A stretch of DNA of 64,000 bases from Niastella caeni (GTDB taxonomy: Bacteria; Bacteroidota; Bacteroidia; Chitinophagales; Chitinophagaceae): contig NZ_STFF01000003.1 in the NCBI RefSeq assembly GCF_004834005.1, positions 682,001-746,000 on the forward strand, written 5' to 3'. The notes below the pieces were generated by a model. It was not told the DNA's origin and did not search any database. It worked only from the letters and a program-made list of their open reading frames with translations. A program made the position numbers and the translations under genes. Shown here piece by piece: positions 25,456 to 34,041 of the stretch (the stretch's first letter is position 1; each line of letters opens with the position of its first letter).

Positions 25456-26652
25456 TTACCTGCTATCTCCCCAAAACGACATTTCCGCAATATTGGCGGC
25501 ATAACCTCCGTTTGTCCAGGTACGTAAGACCTTTACCCGGATATAGCGCACTTTAGGCGCCGACAGCGGCACGTTCATCAGCTCTCCGGTTTCAGCAGCA
25601 GCCAGGTCGGCTGAACTGGTTTGGCCTACCGGTAACCCCGATGGCTTTATAACCGTGCGATGCGTCAGTAATGTCCAGCTATTGTCCCAACTGCCATTGG
25701 GGTTGGGATTGGTTGATCCGTATATTTCAAATTCACGCACATTGTTTTGCAAATAGATCCAGCCCCCATCCTGGTTGCGTTGCCACAACCCGATACGGCT
25801 TAATTGCGCAGTGACGCCCATATCAAACGTGAACCACAAAGGCATGCCATCCAGCTTATCGGCCGAATGCCACATATCATACCCTTTGAACACGCCATTC
25901 CATAAATAAGGCATGGAAAACCCCCAGCCATATCCTACATCGGTGGGCAAACTCACTTCCCTGAATCTGGTCTTATCCATCAGTTCTTCATACAGCGGGG
26001 TATATTCGCCGGTCAGCGTATCGGACATGTTGCCCCATCTGTCTTTTATAAAAAAACCGAATTTTCTTTTCTCCGCCTTATATCCACGCACCGAATAATC
26101 ACCACTATCCGCTTTGGTATAATAGGCATCCGCCTGATCAAACACGCCTGCGGAATCGGTAGTGAGCGCTACAATAGCCACTTCTGCACTGGTTTTATTT
26201 TTAAAGGCAACATGCACTCCGCCAAAATCAGCGCGTACATCCAGGCTTCGGAAGACGGAGATAAATGGCGGCGTAAGCGGACTAACGGTTACTGTTACCG
26301 GTTCCGATTGCTTTTCATCCCTGGTTACCACATACAATTGTACGGGGTGAAGCAACGTATCGGCAAACCCATCTATTACCATGGAATTGTTATAATACGA
26401 AGCCCGTACTTCGCGGGTAACGCCCGGTTGAATTTCGTATACCGCCTTCACATACAGCAGCCCCGTACTTGCCGGCAATATATAGTTGAGTTGCGCCGCC
26501 CCCGGCAAACTGGTCACCGTCACGCTCTTTAGCGGGTGTGGGGTTGAGCCATCGCCAGAACCTGATAAGGGCTTATGGACCTCGGGTTTACAGCCATGCA
26601 GTAAAACACCCAGCATGGCAATAAAAATACACGTCAGTTTATATAGTTTCAT
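25456..26652 (-). CDS. DUF4959/DUF5126/DUF5000-like surface lipoprotein (PUL B)
   Basis: 398 codons from the chosen start. Lipobox LGVLLHGC (Cys21) after MKLYKLTCIFIAM. Three modules in order: an N-terminal domain (about 40-130), a middle domain (about 130-225, FISVFRSLDVRADFGGVHVAF), and a C-terminal F5/8-type-C-like sandwich (about 250-398, WFTFDMGVTAQLSRIGLWQR, IRVKVLRTWTNGGYAANIAEMSFWGD). This arrangement is typical of PUL surface glycan-binding proteins. Start at ATG 26652: the longer frame to 26772 begins inside AAACCAC repeat DNA and hides the signal peptide, so it is rejected. Confidence 0.88.
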   Translation of the reverse strand: MKLYKLTCIFIAMLGVLLHGCKPEVHKPLSGSGDGSTPHPLKSVTVTSLPGAAQLNYILPASTGLLYVKAVYEIQPGVTREVRASYYNNSMVIDGFADTLLHPVQLYVVTRDEKQSEPVTVTVSPLTPPFISVFRSLDVRADFGGVHVAFKNKTSAEVAIVALTTDSAGVFDQADAYYTKADSGDYSVRGYKAEKRKFGFFIKDRWGNMSDTLTGEYTPLYEELMDKTRFREVSLPTDVGYGWGFSMPYLWNGVFKGYDMWHSADKLDGMPLWFTFDMGVTAQLSRIGLWQRNQDGGWIYLQNNVREFEIYGSTNPNPNGSWDNSWTLLTHRTVIKPSGLPVGQTSSADLAAAETGELMNVPLSAPKVRYIRVKVLRTWTNGGYAANIAEMSFWGDSR

Positions 26653-26737
26653 TATTATAAGATTGTCATTATTTATAACTATATCAAAAGCCAATCCTGA
26701 TTGAACTGCAAATTGTAAGGGGATGTTCGGGCAAAAG

Positions 26738-26773
26738 CAACTACAAACCCTAAACCCCCAACCACAAACCATT
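26738..26773. repeat. Short AAACC(A)C array after SusD of PUL B
   Basis: ACTACAAACCCTAAACCC and CCAACCACAAACC words. The minus strand reads GTTTGTGG words starting within 5 bp of the SusD stop. Confidence 0.6.
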
Positions 26774-26774
26774 T

Positions 26775-28715
26775 TTACCAGCCGTATGTTTGCACCAGCC
26801 TTTTGTTACCCAGCAGGTCCCAGTAATCGAGCGGCCAGAAGTATTCACGGGTTTTAAAGGTTTGCTGGTAACGCAAACGCGGGCGGTAGTAATAGGCCGC
26901 ATCTTCCTGATCAACATCCCACCCCATGACCGGTTTATTCAATTCTTCATACGTTCTTTTCCAGCGGCGCAGGTCCCAGAACCTGCTGCCTTCCATGGCA
27001 AATTCAATCAACCGTTCCTGCTGAATGATCTGCCGGAAGCCTTCTTTCGTCTGATATTTTCCCGGTTGTACCGAATGGTTTGTCCATGATTCCTGTACGG
27101 TCTTTAAACCGGCGCGCGCCCGTACTTTATTTATTTGATCAAAGGCTTCGGCGCCCGGGCCGTTGAGCTCATTCAATGCTTCGGCATATAACAGGTACAG
27201 ATCAGCCAAACGCATTTCAGGCCAGGCATAATCTTCGATCACTAACTCCTGTCCGTCTTTGATCACATATTTCCAGTTCACTAATTTTTTGGCAAAATAA
27301 CCGGTGGCATTGTAGTCGAGCGTTCCCTTACGGGATTGTAACTGGCCGTTCTTCGACTGCACATTAAAAATGCCGTTCTGCATATACCATACAGCGCCAT
27401 CAAAAGCCAGGTCGGCATAAAACCGGGGTTCCCGGTTGAAATGAAGCACTGCCGTTTGGTAACCATCTGTTACATATTCACTCTCCGCTGTTTTGGCGGT
27501 GCGCAACTTATACCGGTTTGCATAATCCCAGTCCCTGTCTTCATTGATAGGCACGCCGTTCCCGCTGTAAAACAATTCGGCTATTTTAAGGGTAGGCGCC
27601 AGGCTGCCCTGACTCATTTCATTGGTGATCCTGGCGGGATCGAGGCGGGGCATGGCAAACCGTTGCAACGTATACGTGCGGTCAGTAGCACCATAGCGGC
27701 CTTTGGTATTGTTCCAGATGATCTCGGCATTCCATGCCTCCGTTACACTATTGCGTATGCTCATTTGTGTGACCATATTATCTGAAAGCGCCAATCCCAG
27801 TTTGTTGAATTTGTACAAACGCATACCCGCAGCATCGCATGCGGCGATGGCCTCTTTACAGGCAGCAGCGGCCCTTTCCCATTTAAACACCTCGTACACA
27901 GGGTTGAAAAGCGATGCGCCATCGTAATTTTTAAACGCGGCATAATCCTGGTTGCCGTTGAACAGCGGACTGGCAGCGGTTACCAGCACCCGGGCTTTTA
28001 TGGCCAGCGCAATCGGTTTGGTAATGTGTCCCAGGTCGCGCGCGCGGTCGGCGATCGTAAGGGGCAATCCCGATGCAGCTTCATTCAGCAGGTTGGTTAT
28101 ATAATTGATCACCGAGTCAACCGATTGGCGCGGCCGTTGTGCTTCATCGGAAGACGCGGCAACAGGCAGGTTTACATCCGTTACCGGTATAGGGCCATAC
28201 ATGCGCAATAACATCCAGTGATAATAGGCTTTTAAGAATTTTACCTCGTGACTCCACTTATTCTTTTCCGCAGCTGTCATGTCTACCACCTTATCGATAT
28301 TCTCCAAAAAAATATTACAATCGCGAAAGGCGCTAAACAGGTGGCTCCAGGAAGACAGGTAGATCGTACCGGCTGATTGATTTCCCATGGCTATGCGCCA
28401 GGGCGATTCGCTTACCGCATATGGCGCTACCATCCAGAATTCATCTCCCGCACAGATGGCCGGATTTGTTTCGAGATCTCCGCTGGCAGGCAGGTAAGAA
28501 TAACAGGTGGCCAGGTATTTTGTAGCTTCCTGTTTTAATTTAAAAGCATTGTCGATGGTAGCCACATTATCGGGCACTACATCGAGGTACTTTTTACAAC
28601 CGCCGGCTAAAATGACGCATAAAACCGGTGCCCATTTTTTTAAACGCTGTACAATTCCACTGGCTACAAAACGATGTGCAGTTGATGAACAATTATATCC
28701 TGAAACAGGTTCCAT
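26775..28715 (-). CDS. SusD/RagB-family surface lipoprotein (PUL B)
   Basis: Glycan-binding lipoprotein that caps SusC. 646 residues, at the long end for the family. The lipobox CVILAGGC gives Cys40, followed by KKYLDVVPDNVATIDNAFK, a classic RagB/SusD opening. The TPR-like core includes NKWSHEVKFLKAYYHWMLLRMYGPIPVT. The C-terminal signature is LADLYLLYAEALNELNGPGAEAFDQINKVRARAGL with FAMEGSRFWDLRRWK. It starts 20 bp after the SusC stop, so the two are cotranslated. The 39-residue signal peptide is long, but no later ATG keeps a hydrophobic core. Confidence 0.95.
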   Translation of the reverse strand: MEPVSGYNCSSTAHRFVASGIVQRLKKWAPVLCVILAGGCKKYLDVVPDNVATIDNAFKLKQEATKYLATCYSYLPASGDLETNPAICAGDEFWMVAPYAVSESPWRIAMGNQSAGTIYLSSWSHLFSAFRDCNIFLENIDKVVDMTAAEKNKWSHEVKFLKAYYHWMLLRMYGPIPVTDVNLPVAASSDEAQRPRQSVDSVINYITNLLNEAASGLPLTIADRARDLGHITKPIALAIKARVLVTAASPLFNGNQDYAAFKNYDGASLFNPVYEVFKWERAAAACKEAIAACDAAGMRLYKFNKLGLALSDNMVTQMSIRNSVTEAWNAEIIWNNTKGRYGATDRTYTLQRFAMPRLDPARITNEMSQGSLAPTLKIAELFYSGNGVPINEDRDWDYANRYKLRTAKTAESEYVTDGYQTAVLHFNREPRFYADLAFDGAVWYMQNGIFNVQSKNGQLQSRKGTLDYNATGYFAKKLVNWKYVIKDGQELVIEDYAWPEMRLADLYLLYAEALNELNGPGAEAFDQINKVRARAGLKTVQESWTNHSVQPGKYQTKEGFRQIIQQERLIEFAMEGSRFWDLRRWKRTYEELNKPVMGWDVDQEDAAYYYRPRLRYQQTFKTREYFWPLDYWDLLGNKRLVQTYGW

Positions 28716-28735
28716 TTTTTTACGTTGAGGAGTTA

Positions 28736-31700
28736 TTAAAATCCAAGGTTTACACCTATGTTATACACGCGCTGCACGGGATAACCCAGGCCGTTACCGC
28801 CCATTTCAGGGTCCCACATGCTGAATTTGCTGATCACGAACAGATTAAAGGCATTGGCATAAATGCGGGTATTACTCAGGTGCAAACGGCTGAGCAGTGA
28901 TTTGGGAAAAGTATAACCCAGTTCTGTTGTTTTAAGCCGCAAAAAATCACCGTTGCGCATCCACCAGGTAGAAGTCTGGTTATTGTTGTTGACAAAATAA
29001 TTGCTCAGCCTGGGCCAGAAGGCATATGGGTTGCGGTTGCGCTCGCTCCAGTGATCACCGGCAATATCGGCCAGCAATCCATGCTGCCCACCCCCATTGA
29101 GCACAAAGGGCGACATGCTGTAAGAATCTATAAAGAACGATGACCGTGCCGAGCCCTGGAAATAACAACTTACATCCCATTTCTTATAGCCGAACGACAC
29201 GCCAAAACCATAGGTGATCTCGGGCGTGGTTGGTAATCCGATCGGCACCATATCGGCAGTCGTTATCTGTCCGTCGCGGTTAACATCGCGGTACTTGATG
29301 TCGCCGCCCCGTACGCGGTACTTGCCGTTCTCCGCTGTATTATCCTGCGCAAAGTTCTGCACAGGTGCGTAACTCACTTCATAATCATCTATAAATAACC
29401 GTTCGGCTATATACCCATACGACTGTGAAATGGGTTGCCCTATCCGTGCGCGGTAGGCTTCCGGGTAATTGGGTTCTTCATTCACCATCAATTTACTGGT
29501 GGCATAGGTAAAAGTTCCGCGTGCCTGCAACCAGGTGTTTTTGCCAGGGGTATAGGTGTAATCAAGGGAAATATCGATCCCTTTCCCTTCGGCTTCGCCT
29601 ACATTCGCCTGGATGGGAGCGCTCAACCCCATCATGTTGGGAATGGTGCCGCGTGTCATTAGAATATTATTGCGACGCTCTTTGTATACATCTGCCTGTA
29701 TATTCAAAGCATTCCATAATCCCAGTTCCAGCCCGATATTCGTTTTATATGATCGCTCCCAGGTTATATCATAGTTCTCATACCGGTTTACAGAAATACC
29801 ATTGGAACTGGTGCTGTAGGTTTCGCCAAACGTATATGACCTGTTTGTGTTATTCATATTTACATCCGACAAATAAAAGAAGCGCTCTGCATCCGTACCT
29901 ATCTGGTCGTTCCCAACCAATCCATACGTAGCCCGCAGTTTCAACTTGCTGATAAAACCCAATGGCTCTATGAATTTTTCATTCGACACATTCCAGGCTA
30001 CCCCAACAGAAGGGAAAAAACCAAACCGGTGATCTTCTGCAAACCGTTCTGAACCATTATAACCGAAATTGAACTCGGCCATATACCGGTTGTCATAGGC
30101 ATAGGTAAACCGCCCGGAAACTCCATGGTTGCGATGTGGCAACGACAATTGCAGGCTGCCTGCATTGGCCGACAGGTAGTTCCTGAACAGGGTGATCAGC
30201 ATGCCTGATACTTGGTGTTTTTTTCCTATTTGCCGGTTGTAGTTAACGGCGGCTTCCAGGTAGCTGGTCGTATTGACTGTTTTGCCGTTCTCGCTATAGT
30301 TCAGGTACTCGGTGCCGTTGGTATTTAAAGGCGACAATCGGGGCGCTTTGGTTTGCAGGTCGTACGAAAGCTCATAATAGAACGGCGTATACTGGCGGTT
30401 AACCTCAAAATAAGAATACCGCTGGGTATAGGCCATTAAACGGGCGGCCAACCCAGGAGTAATGAATGCCAGGTCCTGTTTTAATTCCAACTGCGCCTGC
30501 AGGTTCGAGGTATTGGATTGCTGATAACCCGATACCATACGCGCATATGGATTATTATACAAATTGCTTCCGTCGGTAGGGATTGGATTATCAACATTGG
30601 AGCGAAAGGCATTGCCGAATAGCGGATGTGTTAGTCCTGGTAAGTAGCCGGCCGGATATACCGGCGCAAACTTTACCGGATTGGCCCATACGGCCTGGCT
30701 GAAAATGGAAGCGCCACCCCCTACCGGGCCGTTGTAATCATCAAATTGCCCATAGGTGCGCACGATGGCCAGCGTGGTAGGCGTTAAATTGACATTTACA
30801 TTTGACCGGATGGAATAACTCCTGAGTTTGATATTGCTGTTGAAGTTATTGATGTCATCTACTTTCAACACGCCATTGTCGATATTATAGGTTCCGGCTA
30901 TATAGTATTGAGCGATCTTACCACCACCGCTTACGTTCATATCGAACCGCTGGTTATTCGTATAGCTTTTTATCAGTTGTTTGATCCAGTTGTTATTGGG
31001 ATACAGATAGGGATCGTCCCCTGCAGCGGTATGGTCAATTTTACTTTGCGAATAGGGTACCCTTTCCAACGCATTTCTTGTCAATACGGCCTCGTTAGCC
31101 AGGTTCATGTACGTAACATTGTCTGCGAACTTATAGTTGCGGGTATTACTGCTTAATGAATTCTCGGCGCGTATATTGAATTTGGTTCTCCCATCCGCAC
31201 CTGATTTGGTGGTTACCAGCACTACCCCATTCGCCCCGCGGGCCCCATACAGGGAAGATGCGGTGGCATCTTTAAGTATTGAAAAGCCTGAAATATCATC
31301 CGGTTGCAGGCGGGCCAGGTCGGTGGAGGAAGATTCAATACCATCAATAAGAATCAGCGGATCTACTTTACCGGTACCAAACGTAGTGATGCCGCGAATA
31401 AAAAAACTGGCATTGTCTTTTCCAGGTTCACCACTTCGCTGATAAGATATAACTCCCGAAAGCCTGCCGGCCAGCATGGTCGTTAAATTACTGGTCGGTC
31501 CTTTTAATTCTTTCGGATTGATAGTAGTAACAGCCCCTACCATCGTGGTCTTTTTTTGCGTACCGTAGGCCACCACCGCTACCTCTTCCAGTTGATTGTT
31601 GTTGCTTTTCAGCACTGCATTGATAACGCTTTCGCCCCTGATATCAATTTCTTCTTCTTTGTACCCGACAGACGAAATCACCAACGTACCGTTGGCCGGC

Positions 31701-32212
31701 GCCTTTATGAGATATTTCCCATGCTCATCGGTTGTTGTGGCGTGGCCGGGATCCGACTTCAACATAACGGTGGCGCCTTGCAGCACTGCCGAGTCGGTAC
31801 GTATAGTTCCCCGGATTATTATTTCATTCTGTACTTCTCTTTCAGCCGTATCCCTGTTGACGGCCGGCGCCCGTGGCGGGTTGCTTTTTTTTATGGCGTA
31901 GGTGCTCTCGCCTACCGGTTGCAGCTCGAGGTTATATTTTTTTAACAGGGTCGATAACTGGTTTATGGTCCACCCCTGCCTTGTATTGAGTGACGTGGTA
32001 TCCGCAAATTTATTGGCGAGGTCATCCGGATTATACAATAATTTCCAATGCATTTCACCAGACAAACGATCAATAAACTTCGCCAGTTCAATGCGCCTGG
32101 GGGAATTGCTTCCGGGCTGCGCCGCAGCCTGGTAGTACCCTGCTGTTAACAGCATACATAATACAACCACCCCGATCCATCGTACGATGGCATGGTTTTG
32201 TGTCATAAGCAA
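28736..32212 (-). CDS. SusC-like TonB-dependent receptor with STN domain (PUL B)
   Basis: 1158-residue outer-membrane oligosaccharide importer. Order: signal peptide (WIGVVVLCMLLTAGYYQAAAQ), STN domain (about 38-112, LAKFIDRLSGEMHWKLLYNPDDL), carboxypeptidase-regulatory-like domain (about 130-205), TonB box EEVAVVAYGTQKKTT, plug with DPLILIDGIESSSTD and SILKDATASSLYGARGANGV, then the barrel to a final Phe (VNLGF). It lies 15 bp downstream of FecR, so sigma, FecR, SusC and SusD form a tight regulatory unit. The STN domain implies transducer function. Confidence 0.96.
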   Translation of the reverse strand: MLMTQNHAIVRWIGVVVLCMLLTAGYYQAAAQPGSNSPRRIELAKFIDRLSGEMHWKLLYNPDDLANKFADTTSLNTRQGWTINQLSTLLKKYNLELQPVGESTYAIKKSNPPRAPAVNRDTAEREVQNEIIIRGTIRTDSAVLQGATVMLKSDPGHATTTDEHGKYLIKAPANGTLVISSVGYKEEEIDIRGESVINAVLKSNNNQLEEVAVVAYGTQKKTTMVGAVTTINPKELKGPTSNLTTMLAGRLSGVISYQRSGEPGKDNASFFIRGITTFGTGKVDPLILIDGIESSSTDLARLQPDDISGFSILKDATASSLYGARGANGVVLVTTKSGADGRTKFNIRAENSLSSNTRNYKFADNVTYMNLANEAVLTRNALERVPYSQSKIDHTAAGDDPYLYPNNNWIKQLIKSYTNNQRFDMNVSGGGKIAQYYIAGTYNIDNGVLKVDDINNFNSNIKLRSYSIRSNVNVNLTPTTLAIVRTYGQFDDYNGPVGGGASIFSQAVWANPVKFAPVYPAGYLPGLTHPLFGNAFRSNVDNPIPTDGSNLYNNPYARMVSGYQQSNTSNLQAQLELKQDLAFITPGLAARLMAYTQRYSYFEVNRQYTPFYYELSYDLQTKAPRLSPLNTNGTEYLNYSENGKTVNTTSYLEAAVNYNRQIGKKHQVSGMLITLFRNYLSANAGSLQLSLPHRNHGVSGRFTYAYDNRYMAEFNFGYNGSERFAEDHRFGFFPSVGVAWNVSNEKFIEPLGFISKLKLRATYGLVGNDQIGTDAERFFYLSDVNMNNTNRSYTFGETYSTSSNGISVNRYENYDITWERSYKTNIGLELGLWNALNIQADVYKERRNNILMTRGTIPNMMGLSAPIQANVGEAEGKGIDISLDYTYTPGKNTWLQARGTFTYATSKLMVNEEPNYPEAYRARIGQPISQSYGYIAERLFIDDYEVSYAPVQNFAQDNTAENGKYRVRGGDIKYRDVNRDGQITTADMVPIGLPTTPEITYGFGVSFGYKKWDVSCYFQGSARSSFFIDSYSMSPFVLNGGGQHGLLADIAGDHWSERNRNPYAFWPRLSNYFVNNNNQTSTWWMRNGDFLRLKTTELGYTFPKSLLSRLHLSNTRIYANAFNLFVISKFSMWDPEMGGNGLGYPVQRVYNIGVNLGF

Positions 32213-32227
32213 AGTGTTGGTTTTGGT

Positions 32228-33124
32228 CTATTTTGTAATAAATAACGAATCCCCTTTACGTTGAATGTTCAGGCCCAAACTGATCTGCAAAACAGTAATT
32301 AACTGGCTTGAATCTTTTACAGCAATGTTGCCGGATAATTTTTTCTTTGCAACAGGTACATTGTCCGTCACTTTCACAGCTAACCCGTAATATTTTTCTA
32401 TGAGTGTAATTACTTCTGCCAGGCCGGTGTTATCAAAATGAAACTCGCCATCCTTCCAGGCGCTGTATAACTGCACATTCACCTGTTTGCGGTAAATGGT
32501 GTTGCCCTGTACAACCAGCATTTGCCCGGGCACCAGCGTTACCACTTCTTCTTTGCCGATATGCGCTTTTATACTGCCGGTATGTAATGCGGTTGAAAAA
32601 CCCAATGAATCGGTATGAACATTAAAGGATGTTCCCAATACTTCGATATCTCCTTTTGGGGTATGCACAATAAAGTTCTCGTAGTTGTCGCCTGTCTGTT
32701 GTTTTTTGATCTCAAAAAAAGCTTCGCCGGTAAGCCATACTTCCCGTTTGCTGGGCCTCCAGCGTGTAAGATCGGTGCGGATCTCCGAAAACCTGTTCAG
32801 GGTTATTTGTGAGCTGTCGGGCAACGTAATGGTCCGCTGAAAATCCCTGGTTTGAAATACGGTCATAGGGCCCGATCGTTTTCGGTTAAAGACCACCAGC
32901 CAACCTGCCACTATAATAAAAGCAGTGAAACCAGCCAACCAGGTACTCATTTTCCGCCATCTTTTCCGGGGTTTGGTGGTGGCAATGCTGTTTAGCAGAT
33001 CCTGCCGGCTTTTTTCCTTCAGTGTTTCATCCCTGTGAGATCTCTCAAATTCAAAAGGCAGATCATCGTTAAAAAGATCATGTTCATTTTCCATGCATTC
33101 TTTGTTCTCTTTATATAAAGACAC
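32228..33124 (-). CDS. FecR-family anti-sigma factor (PUL B)
   Basis: 298 residues. Cytoplasmic N-terminus (1-58), one membrane helix at about 60-80 (MSTWLAGFTAFIIVAGWLVVF), FecR domain with ITLPDSSQITLNRFSEI and GDIEVLGTSFNVHTD, DUF4974-type C-terminus (about 220-298). It lacks the extra loops that carry repeat words in the other two FecR proteins here, so it serves as the unmodified reference. The gap to the sigma gene holds TGATAATTTTTTTTAA, shared with PUL C. Confidence 0.93.
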   Translation of the reverse strand: MSLYKENKECMENEHDLFNDDLPFEFERSHRDETLKEKSRQDLLNSIATTKPRKRWRKMSTWLAGFTAFIIVAGWLVVFNRKRSGPMTVFQTRDFQRTITLPDSSQITLNRFSEIRTDLTRWRPSKREVWLTGEAFFEIKKQQTGDNYENFIVHTPKGDIEVLGTSFNVHTDSLGFSTALHTGSIKAHIGKEEVVTLVPGQMLVVQGNTIYRKQVNVQLYSAWKDGEFHFDNTGLAEVITLIEKYYGLAVKVTDNVPVAKKKLSGNIAVKDSSQLITVLQISLGLNIQRKGDSLFITK

Positions 33125-33151
33125 GGGAATTGTATTATCAACTCAATGAGC

Positions 33152-33167
33152 TGATAATTTTTTTTAA
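33152..33167. promoter_or_regulatory. Shared TGATAATTTTTT box between sigma and FecR (PUL B)
   Basis: TGATAATTTTTTTTAA on the plus strand (TTAAAAAAAATTATCA in the reading direction of the operon). Nearly the same string lies in the same gap of PUL C (53078-53091). Candidate sigma-dependent or autoregulated promoter element. Confidence 0.35.
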
Positions 33168-33186
33168 GCACAATAAAAGGAATGAT

Positions 33187-33795
33187 CTATAAGGCGAATG
33201 GAAACAATCCTACGATCCATAAAAAACCAGGATGGTCTTTTAAAACGGTTTTGAACCGGCCCAGGATGCGGTTGATGCGGTTCACCAGCGACTGGTAATT
33301 GATCTTCAAAATGCGGCTGATGTCTTTATACGATAAACCTTCGTAAAATCGCAGGTAGATGATCTCTTTCTGACGGGCGGGAAGCGTGTTGATCATCTGC
33401 GTCAACTGGTTTTCATTAAACCAGGCAGACTCCTTTTTAATCCTTATTTCTTCCGGAGAGAATTCAATATCAGGGGTATGATAGCGGGCGGCAATTTTAA
33501 GTTCATACAATTTTAATGAACGTAGTTTATTTAGAATGGCATACCGTAAACAACGCATGAGGTAAGCTTTCACAAACTGAACTTCAGGGAGCGTTTTTCT
33601 TTTTTCCCACAATTTCAAAAACAATTCCTGTATGGCATCATATGCCAGATCGGGGTCCTGCAGCATACGCAACGCATATTCGTATAAGGAGTGGAAAAAA
33701 AGATCATGCAATACTATAAATGCTTTTTCATCGCCCTTTGTAAAGGCGGTCCAGCATTCAGCAGTGTAAACATTATCGCAGTGGCCCTGTTGCAT
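33187..33795 (-). CDS. ECF RNA polymerase sigma factor (PUL B)
   Basis: 202 residues. Region 2 at about 25-90 (FIVLHDLFFHSLYEYALRM, AYDAIQELFLKLWEKRK), region 4 at about 130-185 (LPARQKEIIYLRFYEGLSYKDISRILKINYQSLVNRINRILGRFK). It ends in a hydrophobic stretch, FLWIVGLFPFAL. First gene of PUL B, followed by its FecR partner. A PurR-like operator lies about 100 bp upstream (33894-33909). Confidence 0.94.
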   Translation of the reverse strand: MQQGHCDNVYTAECWTAFTKGDEKAFIVLHDLFFHSLYEYALRMLQDPDLAYDAIQELFLKLWEKRKTLPEVQFVKAYLMRCLRYAILNKLRSLKLYELKIAARYHTPDIEFSPEEIRIKKESAWFNENQLTQMINTLPARQKEIIYLRFYEGLSYKDISRILKINYQSLVNRINRILGRFKTVLKDHPGFLWIVGLFPFAL

Positions 33796-33893
33796 GTATT
33801 TTAATTAAACGGCTGAGTTTAAATGCATTCACAGAACGGGATTAACTACATATCTGGCAGCACCGAATATAATTTAAAAATTCATCATTATTT

Positions 33894-33909
33894 AACGCAA
33901 ACGGTTGTG
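33894..33909. promoter_or_regulatory. LacI/PurR-like operator upstream of sigma B
   Basis: AACGCAAACGGTTGTG. The CGCAA...TTG(T/C)G half-sites with a central ACG match the LacI-family pattern (PurR box ACGCAAACGTTTGCGT). Similar sites precede sigma C and fucosidase 2. No LacI-type regulator gene lies in this window. Confidence 0.5.
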
Positions 33910-33941
33910 CTATTTTATAACAACCCGTTGGGGCAGGCAAT

Positions 33942-33969
33942 AAAAAAAGTCATTGGTGAGAACACCAAC
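33942..33969 (-). terminator. Intrinsic terminator after PUL C
   Basis: Minus strand: TTGGTG, loop TTCT, CACCAA (33968 to 33953) followed by TGACTTTTTTT. It lies about 75 bp after the stop of the GH89 gene and would separate the PUL C transcript from the PUL B promoter. Confidence 0.7.
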
Positions 33970-34041
33970 GACTCAACACTTAAAATCAAACGTAAAATTA
34001 TAAGCGCCACGGTCTCAAAGCCATGACACGCCCGTAGGTTT

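Noticed and set aside
33823..34026. 67-residue plus-strand ORF between PULs C and B
   Set aside because: It overlaps the operator and the terminator of PUL C and has no family features; treated as intergenic.
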